Positions 10,317 through 19,828 are shown, counted from the first letter of the stretch. The stretch: DNA of 38,617 nucleotides from Candidatus Rokuibacteriota bacterium (GCA_003221635.1 QHSR01000071.1:1-38617), one strand, 5' to 3'. A program made the numbers and translations. Notes: a model not told the origin generated them from the sequence alone.

Positions 10317-10991
10317 ATGCTCCGTTCCGGGTTTGTCCTGTATATGGTGGCGGCCACCATGGTGGCCGCCGCGCCGGCTGGCGCCGAGGTCTATCGGCTC
10401 GCGACGAGCGACGGGACCGTCCACTTCACCAACGCGCCGACCGACCCCCGCTATCGTGGCCTCGGATACTCGTCTGGCACCGCCGCGGGCTGGCTGCGAC
10501 TGGCGCGCGCAGACACCGAGCGCTATGCGGCCGAGATCAGGGACGCATCCGAGCGCTACGGCGTGCCGGAGCGTCTGGTCCAGGCCGTCATCCGCGTCGA
10601 ATCTGCGTTCAACCCGCACGCGGTTTCCGTGAAAGGCGCCCAAGGGCTGATGCAGCTCATGCCGCAGACGGCCTCGATGCTTGGCGTCCGCAACAGTTTC
10701 GATCCCCAGCAGAACATCGATGGCGGCGTGCGGCACCTCCGGGGTCTGATCGATCGGTTCGGGAACGACCTGCCGATGGCGCTGGCTGCCTACAACGCCG
10801 GCGAGAAAGCGGTGGTCGCCTACAGGGGGATCCCGCCATTTACCGAGACGCGCGACTACGTGACGCGCGTGCTCTATCACTACGACGGCAGCACCAACGG
10901 CCTGGCCGGCGCGCCCACCGCGGTCTATCGAGCGGTCGGGGACGACGGCACCATCATCTACACGAACATCCCGCCGCGCGGCCGCCGCTAG
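10317..10991 (+). CDS. SLT-domain lytic transglycosylase flanked by two DUF4124 segments
   Basis: This is a periplasmic enzyme that cleaves peptidoglycan to 1,6-anhydro-muramyl products. The 224-residue precursor has a signal peptide (about 1-23, A-P-A-G-A-E). It is followed by a DUF4124-like strand pair (V-Y-R-L-A-T-S-D-G-T-V-H-F-T-N) and the SLT catalytic domain (about 70-185). The catalytic Glu is in R-V-E-S-A-F, and the family motifs G-L-M-Q-L-M-P and A-Y-N-A-G are present. A second DUF4124-like segment (V-Y-R-A-V-G-D-D-G-T-I-I-Y-T-N) closes the protein. It is monocistronic, between lon and a convergent hydrolase. A remodelling role for envelope or pilus passage is plausible but not shown. 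Confidence 0.93.
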   Translation: MLRSGFVLYMVAATMVAAAPAGAEVYRLATSDGTVHFTNAPTDPRYRGLGYSSGTAAGWLRLARADTERYAAEIRDASERYGVPERLVQAVIRVESAFNPHAVSVKGAQGLMQLMPQTASMLGVRNSFDPQQNIDGGVRHLRGLIDRFGNDLPMALAAYNAGEKAVVAYRGIPPFTETRDYVTRVLYHYDGSTNGLAGAPTAVYRAVGDDGTIIYTNIPPRGRR

Positions 10992-10998
10992 GTTCTGG

Positions 10999-11027
10999 CG
11001 TCGTCCGTCGGGCGTGCTCCGACGACG
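10999..11027. terminator. Possible bidirectional terminator hairpin
   Basis: Arms 10999-11005 and 11021-11027 (CGTCGTC / GACGACG) lie just after the transglycosylase stop, between two convergent genes. An alternative inner stem pairs CGTCGG with CCGACG. No T-run is present on either side, so function is uncertain. Confidence 0.35.
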
Positions 11028-11084
11028 GCGAATCAGAAATCGACCGCTTCTTCAGCAGCTTTGTCAGGTCGCGAAGCAGTCTTT

Positions 11085-11876
11085 TCAGGGCCTCCCGCGC
11101 GAGGCGTTTTTCTCGAGCCAGCCGATCAACGCGGACACGATCCCTGGCACCACCCGCCGGTTCAGGACGAGCCCCCAGTGCGAAGCGCCCTCGACGCTGA
11201 CATGATCGGCCGGGAAGGGGAAGTCGTCATACCGTCGCCGGGGCCACTGGGTGTCCGCCGTCCCGGTGACGATGAGAAGAGGACACGCGAGATCGTCGAT
11301 GACGATCCCCGCCTGGCGTTCGTCTCGCGCGAGGCGGGACTCCGGACCGAGCGAGTCCAGGGCGATCACGCGCTCGGCTCGATCGAGATCCGCCATCGCG
11401 GGCTGACGGTCTGGGTCGCGGCCGACGATCCCATATGCCTCGGCGCCGAATGCGCCCGAGCGGAGCGCGACCGAGGCGTCACGTACCCGAGCCGGCGTGC
11501 TCGGCGCGAGGCCCACGAAGGCTCGCGCGTCGCAGGCCGCGGCCGCCATCATCGCCACCAGTCCGCCCATGCTCCAGCCCAGGAGGATGGGGGGATGCCG
11601 CAGCGTACGCGCAACGGCCACCACGTCGTCGGCATAGTCGCCCATTCGCAGGGTACCGACGTCGACCGACGCACCGTGCCCATGACCACGGAGGTCGAGG
11701 GCGTGCGAGGACCATCCGTGGTGAGCGAGCTCGTCCTGCCAGAACGTCCAGACCCGCGCCGAGTTCGCTGCGCCGTGCACGAGGATCAGTGGGGACCGCG
11801 CCTCACCGCCAACCACGTGGCTGTGCACTTCCAGGATGGGCGTTCGCGGGCGTCGGGTCGAGACCGGGTCTGGCAT
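11085..11876 (-). CDS. Alpha/beta hydrolase-fold enzyme
   Basis: The 263-residue protein is a single alpha/beta hydrolase domain. It shows the oxyanion-hole motif H-G-A-A-N-S, the nucleophile elbow G-W-S-M-G-G with the catalytic Ser, a later Asp in G-T-A-D-T-Q-W-P and the catalytic His in G-A-S-H-W-G, so the triad is complete. The substrate (ester, amide, epoxide or haloalkane) cannot be told from the sequence. There is no signal peptide. I take the ATG at 11876; the frame is open 24 codons further, but those residues look non-coding. A TAGAAT box at 11885-11890 lies eight bases before the ATG, again suggesting little or no leader. It is convergent with the transglycosylase. Confidence 0.88.
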   Translation of the reverse strand: MPDPVSTRRPRTPILEVHSHVVGGEARSPLILVHGAANSARVWTFWQDELAHHGWSSHALDLRGHGHGASVDVGTLRMGDYADDVVAVARTLRHPPILLGWSMGGLVAMMAAAACDARAFVGLAPSTPARVRDASVALRSGAFGAEAYGIVGRDPDRQPAMADLDRAERVIALDSLGPESRLARDERQAGIVIDDLACPLLIVTGTADTQWPRRRYDDFPFPADHVSVEGASHWGLVLNRRVVPGIVSALIGWLEKNASRGRP

Positions 11877-11975
11877 CGAACGATATTCTAGAGCCAGACT
11901 CGGGGCCAAAGCCCGGCGTGAATGACAACAGGCGCGCGGGTGGTCCAACAGGACAGCCCCGCCCGAGCGCCAGGC

Positions 11976-12575
11976 ATGGTCGAAAATGGAGACTGGAGAG
12001 CGGTGACGGTCCGAGGTGCCGCAGGGATATTGGTCGTGAGTTGCCTGGTCTTGCTCATCCAGGCAAGCGACTGCGCTCCGCTGATGTGTCCCCCACCGGA
12101 CGGGGTGGTGAAATCAGGACCGGTCCGTCGGTCGCCGCCATCCACAAGTGATACGGCAGGTCGCCCGGCCCCGGCGACCGAGCCACCACGGGCCGAGAGT
12201 CTGCCGAATGCCGTGGCTCCTTCGCCGACAGCGCCGTCTGGGCCCACGGTTCCACCGCCTGGGACACCGAAGGGATCTCCAGCCCTCGATCTGACGTCTT
12301 TCGAGAAGCGACTTCGCGAGACCACAGCGATCGGTGTGTTCACCAAGCTCTCGCTCAAGAATCAGGTCGATGACCTGCTGGAGCAATTCGCGGCGTTTCA
12401 CCAGGGGCGAGGCGACGTTACTCGCGCAAAACTCCGGGAGGCCTACGATCTTCTGCTCCTCAAAGTGTTGTCACTCTTACAGGACAAAGACCCAGCGCTC
12501 GCGCGCGACATCTCCGCATCGCGCGAGGCGCTCTGGGATCTTCTGGCGGATCCCGCCAAGTTTGCGAACCTCTAA
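11976..12575 (+). CDS. Hypothetical membrane-anchored protein with proline-rich linker
   Basis: I do not recognise a family. The 199 residues comprise a hydrophobic N-terminal segment (about 13-31), a low-complexity linker rich in Pro, Ser, Thr and Ala (to about residue 105), and a helical C-terminal domain of about 95 residues with regular leucines and charged residues. This suggests a signal anchor that holds a helical domain in the periplasm. A Cys in the context A-S-D-C follows the hydrophobic stretch, but it is a poor lipobox. The start is uncertain: ATG 11976 is used here, ATG 11922 and GTG 12003 are alternatives, and none has a clear ribosome binding site. The next gene begins 20 bases later, so the two are probably cotranscribed. 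Confidence 0.65.
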   Translation: MVENGDWRAVTVRGAAGILVVSCLVLLIQASDCAPLMCPPPDGVVKSGPVRRSPPSTSDTAGRPAPATEPPRAESLPNAVAPSPTAPSGPTVPPPGTPKGSPALDLTSFEKRLRETTAIGVFTKLSLKNQVDDLLEQFAAFHQGRGDVTRAKLREAYDLLLLKVLSLLQDKDPALARDISASREALWDLLADPAKFANL

Positions 12576-12595
12576 TTCGACCGGAGGAGAGAGCG

Positions 12596-12850
12596 ATGAG
12601 CAGGCGAATGAAAGTCTGGGCGCTAGTCGTCTTGAACACAGTGCTCTTCGCCCGACCGTCATCCGCTGCGGACGCCCCGGATGTCCTCAAGGACTTGACG
12701 GCGGTGATCGCCCTGCAGGGCCAGCCGTGTGGCCAGGTGGTCACCGCCGTCCGGCAGGGCGAGAACGACTACATCGCGTCGTGCCAGGATGGAAGCCGCT
12801 ACCGTGTCTTCGTAAACTCCCAGGGCAGGGTCGTCGTGCAGAAGCTGTGA
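12596..12850 (+). CDS. Small secreted protein with two cysteines
   Basis: The 84-residue product has a clear signal peptide (M-S-R-R-M-K then a hydrophobic core, cleavage likely after S-S-A-A near residue 25). The mature part is about 60 residues with two cysteines (G-Q-P-C-G-Q and A-S-C-Q-D-G) about 18 residues apart, able to form a disulfide, and a beta-rich pattern ending in G-R-V-V-V-Q-K-L. I cannot name a function. The GGAGGAGAGAGCG ribosome binding site is strong and nearly identical to that of the 47-residue protein at 16195. It follows the preceding gene by 20 bases and is convergent with comM. Confidence 0.75.
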   Translation: MSRRMKVWALVVLNTVLFARPSSAADAPDVLKDLTAVIALQGQPCGQVVTAVRQGENDYIASCQDGSRYRVFVNSQGRVVVQKL

Positions 12851-12917
12851 GCCGGTCGATTCCATGAGTGGTAGCTGGCTCCCGCCCCAAGCTCTCCTCC
12901 TCTTCGCCCGGCCTGGC

Positions 12918-14444
12918 TCACGCCCGCCACTGCCGATCGAGACCGCGGTATTGGATGGCTTCCGCGCAGTGCTCGGCCGCCAGTGTTTCGGCGCCGACCA
13001 GATCGGCGATCGTGCGCGCCACCTTGAGCACACGGTCGTGACCGCGGGCGGAGAGCCCGAGGCCCGTCATGGCGGCGGCGAGGAGGCGCTCGGCCTCGGC
13101 GGGAACCGCGCAAAAGCGCCGGACCTGGCGGGGGCTCATCGCGGCGTTGACGCGGATTCCCGTCCCGCGGAAGCGCTCGCGCTGTCGCTGGCGCGCCGCG
13201 CCCACGCGCAGGCGGATCGTCTCGGTCGCGTCGCCTGCCACAGCGGGCCGAAAGTCTGCGGGAGCAAGCGCGGGGAGCTCGACGTGCAGGTCGATGCGGT
13301 CCAGGAGCGGGCGCGAGAGACGGCCGAGGTATCTGGCCCGCTCGGCCGGAGTGCAGATGCAATGGTCGAGGGACGCGCAACCGCGCCGGCACGGATTGGC
13401 GGCCGCGACGAGCTGGAATCGAGCCGGGAAATCGCTGACGCCACTCGCTCGCGCGATCGTGACGCGGCCGTCTTCGAGCGGCTGGCGCAACGACTCGAGC
13501 ACGTGCTGCTGGAACTCGGGTAGCTCGTCCAGGAAGAGGACGCCGAGATGGGCGAGGGTCACCTCGCCGGGGTGCGGAGGTGTGCCGCCGCCAATGAGAC
13601 CCGACACCGAGATGGTGTGGTGGGGAGCACGGAATGGGCGCCGGCTCATCAGCTCTCCGTGACGCGGCAAGAGCCCCGCGACAGACCAGATCGTCGACGC
13701 TTCGATCACCTCATCGCGGGTGAGCGGGGGCAGGATGCCCGCCAGCCGGCGTGCCAGCATCGTCTTCCCGCCGCCGGGCGGGCCGACGAGCAGCAGGTTG
13801 TGGGCTCCACCGGCTGCGATCTCGAGCGCGCGCTTGGCGTACGTCTGGCCCCGCACGTCGGCGAAATCCAGGTCGTCCGTTGATGGTGATGGTGATGCGG
13901 GCGGGTCCGGCGCCGGGGGGGCGGCCTCGGCAGTGTCGCCATTGAGCAGCGATACCGCATCACGTAGCGTCGGAGCGGCGAGTACTCGAAGACCGTCGAC
14001 CGCCCGCGCCTCCGTGCGGTTCGCGACCGGCACGACGAGCGTGCCGATGCCCTGGCGCCGGCACGTGAGCCCGACGGCGAGCGCTCCGCGGACCGCCTGA
14101 ATCTGGCCGTCCAGCGCCAGCTCGCCGACCACGGCGAAGGGGCCGATCTGTCCATTGGTGACCGCGCCCGTGGCGGCAAGGATGGCGAGCGCGATCGGCA
14201 GGTCGAACGAGGCGCCCTCTTTCCGGAGGTCGGCCGGGGCCAGGTTCACCGTGATCCGGTCGGCCGGAAAGGGAAAGCCGGCGTTGCGGATCGCGGTCCG
14301 TACGCGCTCGCGGCTCTCGCGCACCGCCGAGTCAGGAAGCCCGACCGTCGTGAATGCGGGCAGGCCCGGGGTGACGTCCACCTCCACGCGCACGAGGGCG
14401 GCTTCGACGCCGACGAGGGCTGCGGACAGGATCCGGGCGAGCAC
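12918..14444 (-). CDS. comM: YifB/ComM family Mg-chelatase-like AAA+ ATPase
   Basis: ComM is a hexameric helicase that promotes branch migration during natural transformation in some bacteria; elsewhere the family is uncharacterised. The 508-residue product starts with the ChlI-like N-terminal domain (A-R-I-L-S-A-A-L-V-G-V-E-A), then the AAA+ module with Walker A G-P-P-G-G-G-K-T near residue 220 and L-F-L-D-E-L-P-E as Walker B. A cysteine cluster (N-P-C-R-R-G-C...C-I-C) in place of the common N-P-C-P-C-G precedes the C-terminal Mg-chelatase domain. The GTG at 14444 gives the normal family length, and a promoter ends six bases before it. The open frame to 14585 is ignored. A pilus ATPase elsewhere in the window makes a competence role possible. 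Confidence 0.93.
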   Translation of the reverse strand: MLARILSAALVGVEAALVRVEVDVTPGLPAFTTVGLPDSAVRESRERVRTAIRNAGFPFPADRITVNLAPADLRKEGASFDLPIALAILAATGAVTNGQIGPFAVVGELALDGQIQAVRGALAVGLTCRRQGIGTLVVPVANRTEARAVDGLRVLAAPTLRDAVSLLNGDTAEAAPPAPDPPASPSPSTDDLDFADVRGQTYAKRALEIAAGGAHNLLLVGPPGGGKTMLARRLAGILPPLTRDEVIEASTIWSVAGLLPRHGELMSRRPFRAPHHTISVSGLIGGGTPPHPGEVTLAHLGVLFLDELPEFQQHVLESLRQPLEDGRVTIARASGVSDFPARFQLVAAANPCRRGCASLDHCICTPAERARYLGRLSRPLLDRIDLHVELPALAPADFRPAVAGDATETIRLRVGAARQRQRERFRGTGIRVNAAMSPRQVRRFCAVPAEAERLLAAAMTGLGLSARGHDRVLKVARTIADLVGAETLAAEHCAEAIQYRGLDRQWRA

Positions 14445-14450
14445 GAGGTG

Positions 14451-14479
14451 ATTCTTCGATGGCCGGTGGTGCGCGTCAA
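14451..14479 (-). promoter_or_regulatory. Promoter of comM/yifB, leaderless geometry
   Basis: On the minus strand TTGACG (14474-14479) is 17 bases from AAGAAT (14451-14456). The -10 ends six bases before the GTG at 14444, which also supports that start. Confidence 0.6.
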
Positions 14480-14589
14480 TGTCGCGATTCCCAGACGGTG
14501 CCAGAGCTCCCGCCCCCGGTGTCATCGAGCGCCGGAACCTCGTCGACGTTCGAGGCGGATCCCAGCCCCGCCTGCGCAGGCGCAATTGG

Positions 14590-14598
14590 TGCTAGAGT
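14590..14598 (+). promoter_or_regulatory. Extended -10 of the NtrC-type regulator gene
   Basis: TGCTAGAGT ends seven bases before the ATG at 14606, so transcription would begin at the start codon. No -35 hexamer is apparent, as is common for extended -10 promoters. Confidence 0.45.
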
Positions 14599-14605
14599 CC
14601 CGAGA

Positions 14606-15985
<1,380 letters not shown>

Positions 15986-16029
15986 GCGCCCAGTCACTGG
16001 GCGCACCGCACAGTCACTGTGCGGTGCGC
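15986..16029. promoter_or_regulatory. Twin perfect palindromes, probable activator enhancer (UAS)
   Basis: Palindrome 1 spans 15986-16004 with 9-bp arms around C15995. Palindrome 2 spans 16001-16029 with 14-bp arms around C16015. Both contain the same core, CAGTCACTG (15991-15999 and 16011-16019), centred exactly 20 bp apart, two helical turns. They lie about 80-125 bp upstream of the sigma-54 promoter at 16110 and directly after the gene for an NtrC-type regulator. NtrC-family dimers bind tandem palindromes at such distances. No T-run follows, which argues against a simple terminator. Confidence 0.7.
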
Positions 16030-16109
16030 GTTGACGCGGCTCGCACGTGACAGCGAGTTCGCCGTCGAGAAACGGACACTTGAATCGGTCTCCCGCCTCC
16101 GGCTCTACG

Positions 16110-16125
16110 TGGCGGTGGAATTGCT
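16110..16125 (+). promoter_or_regulatory. Sigma-54 (-24/-12) promoter
   Basis: The sequence TGGCGGTGGAATTGCT matches TGGCACG-N4-TTGCW at the whole TGGC and TTGCT blocks with the invariant GG-N10-GC spacing. The start would be near 16136, giving a leader of about 60 bases with a 7-bp hairpin (16152-16170) before the ribosome binding site of the 47-residue protein. Confidence 0.7.
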
Positions 16126-16194
16126 CTACTTCTTACCGGTTGTGCTGCTGGAGCCCTCATGGGGAGGGCTTCTCAACCGAGGAGGAGGAGAGCG

Positions 16195-16338
16195 ATGGCG
16201 AAGGCATGGGCTGGCATCCTGATAGTGGCCGCGGTCGTCGGATCGTTCCTGCTGGTGGCGCCGGTGATTGAATCGGCGACTTCGAGCTCGACGCAGCTTT
16301 TCCAGGCGGTTGGCACGGCGGATGGTGGCTCGGACTAG
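16195..16338 (+). CDS. 47-residue single-pass membrane protein
   Basis: The reading frame begins at ATG 16195 behind a very strong GGAGGAGGAGAG ribosome binding site (16181-16192) and ends at TAG 16336-16338. The product has a short basic N-terminus (M-A-K-A-W), a hydrophobic helix from about residue 7 to 24, and a small Ser/Thr/Gly-rich tail ending in D-G-G-S-D. It could be a one-pass membrane microprotein, or a secreted peptide if cleaved after the helix. It is the first gene behind the sigma-54 promoter at 16110, and its end overlaps the start of the solute-binding protein gene by 17 bases. I know no family for it; a sensor or transport accessory role is a guess. Confidence 0.6.
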   Translation: MAKAWAGILIVAAVVGSFLLVAPVIESATSSSTQLFQAVGTADGGSD

Positions 16339-17936
16339 GAACGTTCTGAGTTCGAAGGGGGGCGGGTTGCCCCCCTTCCTCCTCGTCCTGCTGCTGGGCT
16401 CGCTGCTCTGCGCCAGGTTGTTGCCTGTGTCGGCCCAGGACGGAGACGACGCCGCCGGCAGTATCTACAGGCGGCCGCTGGGGCAGGACCCCGAGACGCT
16501 CGATCCCGCACGGATCAGTGACACCTACGGCCGAACCGTGTCACAGCAGATCTTCGATGGCCTGGTCCAGTTCGACCAGACCCTGGCGGTCAAACCGGCA
16601 CTGGCTGAGTTCTGGCGAGCCTCGCGGGATGGGCTCACGTGGACGTTCGATCTCCGGAAAGGCGTGAAGTTCCACCACGGGCGCGAGGTCACTGCGGACG
16701 ATGTCGTCTACTCGTTCACTCGCATCCTCGACCCGATGACACATTCCGGCGCCGCGGAACTCTTCCTGAACATCAGAGGCGCGCCCGACTTCAGAGAAGG
16801 GCGCGCGAAGACGGTATCGGGCCTCGTCGCGCTCGACCGGCACATCGTTCAGGTGACACTCAGCGAAACCGTCGTGCCGTTTGTCGCTGTCATCGCAATC
16901 GGTCACGCCAAGATCGTGCCGCGAGACCTTGTCGAGGCTCAGGGCGCGACGTTCGGCACGCAGCCCGTCGGCACCGGACCGTTCAGATTTCTCCGCTGGG
17001 AGCGCGGCAAAGAGATCGTTCTGGGCGCAAACTCGGAGTATTTCGACGGAGCCCCCAAGCTTTCGCGCCTCGTCTTTCGCGTTTTCCCGGGAGATCAGCG
17101 AGACACGATGCATGACGAGTTTCTGAAAAGAAATCTCGAGGATGCGCCGGTGCCGCCCCGTGCGGACCGGCGGGCGCTTGCCACCGGTGGAAGGCATGTC
17201 TACGTTAAGCGGCCGATGATCAGCCTGCGCTTCTACGGCTTCAACACGCGCACGAGGCCGCTCGACGACCGACGCGTGCGCCGCGCGATCGTCCATGCCA
17301 TCGACCGCGAGGCGATCGTTCAAGACGTGTTCTTCGGGCAATACACCTTCGCGCGCGGAATTCTCCCACCGGGGATGGTCGGCTTCAATCCGACGCTCGC
17401 CGGATACCCGTACGATCGGCAGAAGGCCCGCGAGCTGCTCGCAGAGGCCGGCTACCCTTTGGTCTGGCACAAAACGGGACGACATCGTCCGCGAACACGG
17501 GGAGATCAAGAAATCGCTCGCGGCGGTGGGCATCGCTGCGGAGGTCCACTACCTCACCAACTGGCCGGCGTTCTCGAAGATGCTCGACGAGGGAAAACTA
17601 CCGGTCTTCCTCTACGCTTGGTACGCGGACGTCCCCGACCCAGACAACTTCCTTACGAAGCTCTTCCGCTCGAGGAGCTCGCGCAACTTCTTCGGTTACT
17701 CAAATCCGGTCGTCGACGATCTCCTCGCGAGCGCGCGGCGCACGCGAGATGCCCAGCGGCTCGTCGAGCTGTACCGGAAGGCCGAGCAGCTGATCCTCGA
17801 CGACGCGCCGCTCATCCCTGTCTTTCACCACACCTACGAGCGGCTCTTCCAGCCTTACGTCAGGAGCATCGAGGTCAATGGGCTCGGCGATCCCTACATT
17901 CCTTTTAGGAAGATCTGGCTGGAGCGGACGCGGTGA
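16322..17936 (+). pseudogene. Family 5 (peptide/nickel-type) ABC solute-binding protein, frameshifted
   Basis: The reading frame from ATG 16322 encodes a signal peptide (about 1-40, V-S-A-Q) and the start of an SBP_bac_5 domain (D-P-E-T-L-D-P-A, then W-T-F-D-L-R-K-G-V-K-F-H). Family similarity is lost after A-G-Y-P near 17455. It resumes in the +1 frame from about 17463 (L-W-S-G-T-K-R-D-D-I-V) and runs to the stop at 17934-17936 (V-N-G-L-G-D-P-Y-I-P). The two parts together give about 535 residues, near family length, with perhaps ten residues lost at the junction. This is either an assembly error or a decayed gene. No permease or ATPase genes are adjacent; the next gene, a sensor kinase, overlaps by four bases. 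An intact protein might therefore sense ligand for the kinase rather than transport it. Confidence 0.85.
16354..16378 (+). promoter_or_regulatory. Strong 10-bp GC hairpin at the start of the solute-binding protein gene
   Basis: Arms 16354-16363 and 16369-16378 (GAAGGGGGGC / GCCCCCCTTC) enclose a GGGTT loop. It begins 16 bases after the stop of the 47-residue protein and lies inside the signal-peptide codons of the next gene. It may limit read-through or translation of the downstream gene. Confidence 0.55.
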
Positions 17937-19828
17937 GGCCCGGGTCGCTCCGGGCGAAGCTGCTCCTGGGCACGTTCCTAGTGATCGTTCTCGTGATGAC
18001 GGCTGTCATCGTGATGGTCGAACACCGCTTGCGCGTGGCGATCATCGACGAGGTCCAGCGACGCGGTGAGGCGTTGGCGCGTAACCTCGCCGCGATCTCC
18101 TACGGTCCGCTCCTGCTCTACAACTTTACCGCGCTCGAGCAGAACGTCGTGCGCGTCGCCGCCGAGCCGGGCGTCGTCTATGCTGTCGTGCTCGACGCCG
18201 ACAGCAAGGTCGCGGCCCACAGCCGGTATCCCGAGCGGGTGGGCCTGCCGCTCCGGGGAAGGGTGCAGGAGCGGGCGGCGGGCGCCACCGAACCTCTGAC
18301 CCAGGGGATGGTCACGAGCGCCGGCGAGGCCGTCTACGACTTCGCCGTCCCCGTTTTCGTCGACGGCCGGAAGTGGGGGACGGTGCGGCTCGGCCTCTCC
18401 AAGCAGCAAATGGAGGCCGAGATCCGGCGGACGCGCCTCGAGCTCGGCGCCCTGACGCTCGTCACGCTCCTGCTGGGGAGCGTGGCGGCGGCGCTGGTGG
18501 CCCGGCGGATCGCGCGGCCGGTCCAGCAGCTCGCCGACGGAGCCGCGGCGATCTCGCGCGGCGAGCTGAACCAGCGCATCGAGCCCTCGACCGCGGACGA
18601 GATCGGTCGGCTCGCCGTGGCCTTCAACCACATGGCCGCGCAGCTCTTCCACCAGCGGACGGCGCTGGAGGAGGCGCACGCGGGGCTACGTCGGCAGTTC
18701 GAGGAGCTGGCCGATCTCAAGGGCTACACCGACAACATCCTCGGGTCCCTCACGAGCGGCATCGTGACGATCGATCTCGACGGCCGCGTCGTCACGCTCA
18801 ATCCCGCCGCGGAACTGCTCACCGGGTTCTTCCGCGGCGAAGCCGCGGGGCGGTACTGCACCGAGCTCTTCGCCCACACGCCCGAGCTCAGCGACCTCCT
18901 GACGGAGACGCTCGCGAGCCGCGCGCCGATCGCGAGCATTCCGCTCACGCTCCGGCGCCGGAACGGCAGCTCGCTTCCGATCGAGTTCAGCACGGCGCCG
19001 CTCAAGGGCGGCGAGGGGAAGGACCTCGGCGTCATCGGTGTCTTCCGCGATCTGACGCTCCTGCGCCAGCTCGAGAGCGACCTGCGCCGATCGGACCGGT
19101 TGGCCGCGCTCGGCACCCTGGCCGCCGGGCTGGCGCACGAGATCAAGAACCCGTTGACCTCGCTCCTCACCTTCAGCCGGCACCTCGACCGGAAGTTCGA
19201 CGACCCCAATTTCCGCGAGCGATTCGGGAGCGTCGTGCCGCGCGAGCTGGAACGGATCAACGGCATCGTCGAGCGCCTGCTCGAGCTGGCGCGTCCCGCG
19301 CGGATGAGCTTCGCGCTCGTGCGGCTGCCGGAGCTCCTCGAGCGCGCCGTCGATCTCTACGCCGACCAGCTCGACGAGAAACGGATCGAGGTCGCGCGCG
19401 AATACGCGCGCGACGTGCCGCCCATCCAGGCGGACAAGGAGGCCCTCTACCGGGTGTTCGTCAATCTCGTCGCCAACGCGTTCGACGCGATGCCTCGCGG
19501 TGGCCGGCTCACGGTGCGCGCCGGCTGGGTGGTGAGCGGGGACCCGCTGCCCCCCGCGCGCCGGCGGACCGGGAATCGGGTGCGGGTGGAGGTCGAGGAC
19601 ACCGGGACCGGCATCGAGCCCTCCGAGACCGACCGGATCTTCAACCCCTTCTACACGACGCGGGACACCGGAACAGGGCTCGGCCTCGCCCTCGCGCACA
19701 AGATCGTCCAGGACCACGGAGGGAGGATCACCTTCACGAGCGCGCCCGGTCGCGGAACGACCTTCACGATCGTGCTGCCACTCATCGCCGAACCGCCCGC
19801 CGCCCTCGACGACGAGGACCCTCGATGA
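17933..19828 (+). CDS. NtrB-like membrane sensor histidine kinase (HAMP-PAS-HisKA-HATPase)
   Basis: The 631-residue kinase has a transmembrane helix at about 9-30, a periplasmic sensor region to about 175, a second helix (about 178-200), a HAMP domain, and a PAS domain (about 275-380). HisKA follows with phospho-acceptor H402 in L-A-H-E-I-K-N-P, then HATPase_c with N, G1 (D-T-G-T-G-I) and G2 (G-T-G-L-G-L-A) boxes. The H-E-I-K-N-P-L type is characteristic of kinases that pair with NtrC-family regulators. The GTG at 17933 overlaps the preceding stop by four bases. Its stop overlaps the next start by four bases, so three genes are coupled. The natural partner is the regulator encoded at 14606. 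Confidence 0.95.
   Translation: MRPGSLRAKLLLGTFLVIVLVMTAVIVMVEHRLRVAIIDEVQRRGEALARNLAAISYGPLLLYNFTALEQNVVRVAAEPGVVYAVVLDADSKVAAHSRYPERVGLPLRGRVQERAAGATEPLTQGMVTSAGEAVYDFAVPVFVDGRKWGTVRLGLSKQQMEAEIRRTRLELGALTLVTLLLGSVAAALVARRIARPVQQLADGAAAISRGELNQRIEPSTADEIGRLAVAFNHMAAQLFHQRTALEEAHAGLRRQFEELADLKGYTDNILGSLTSGIVTIDLDGRVVTLNPAAELLTGFFRGEAAGRYCTELFAHTPELSDLLTETLASRAPIASIPLTLRRRNGSSLPIEFSTAPLKGGEGKDLGVIGVFRDLTLLRQLESDLRRSDRLAALGTLAAGLAHEIKNPLTSLLTFSRHLDRKFDDPNFRERFGSVVPRELERINGIVERLLELARPARMSFALVRLPELLERAVDLYADQLDEKRIEVAREYARDVPPIQADKEALYRVFVNLVANAFDAMPRGGRLTVRAGWVVSGDPLPPARRRTGNRVRVEVEDTGTGIEPSETDRIFNPFYTTRDTGTGLGLALAHKIVQDHGGRITFTSAPGRGTTFTIVLPLIAEPPAALDDEDPR

Noticed and set aside
14459-14605. 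N-terminal extension of the response regulator
   Set aside because: It is not similar to anything, and the receiver domain begins normally at 14606 with a -10 element just upstream.
15986-16029. Twin palindromes as a rho-independent terminator of the regulator gene
   Set aside because: No T-run follows, the two palindromes share an identical core at helical spacing, and a sigma-54 promoter lies at enhancer distance. A termination side effect is still possible.
18373-19824. N-terminal extension of the hybrid kinase frame back to 18373
   Set aside because: This part is an out-of-frame reading of the membrane kinase. The real start is ATG 19825, with the four-base overlap typical of the operon.
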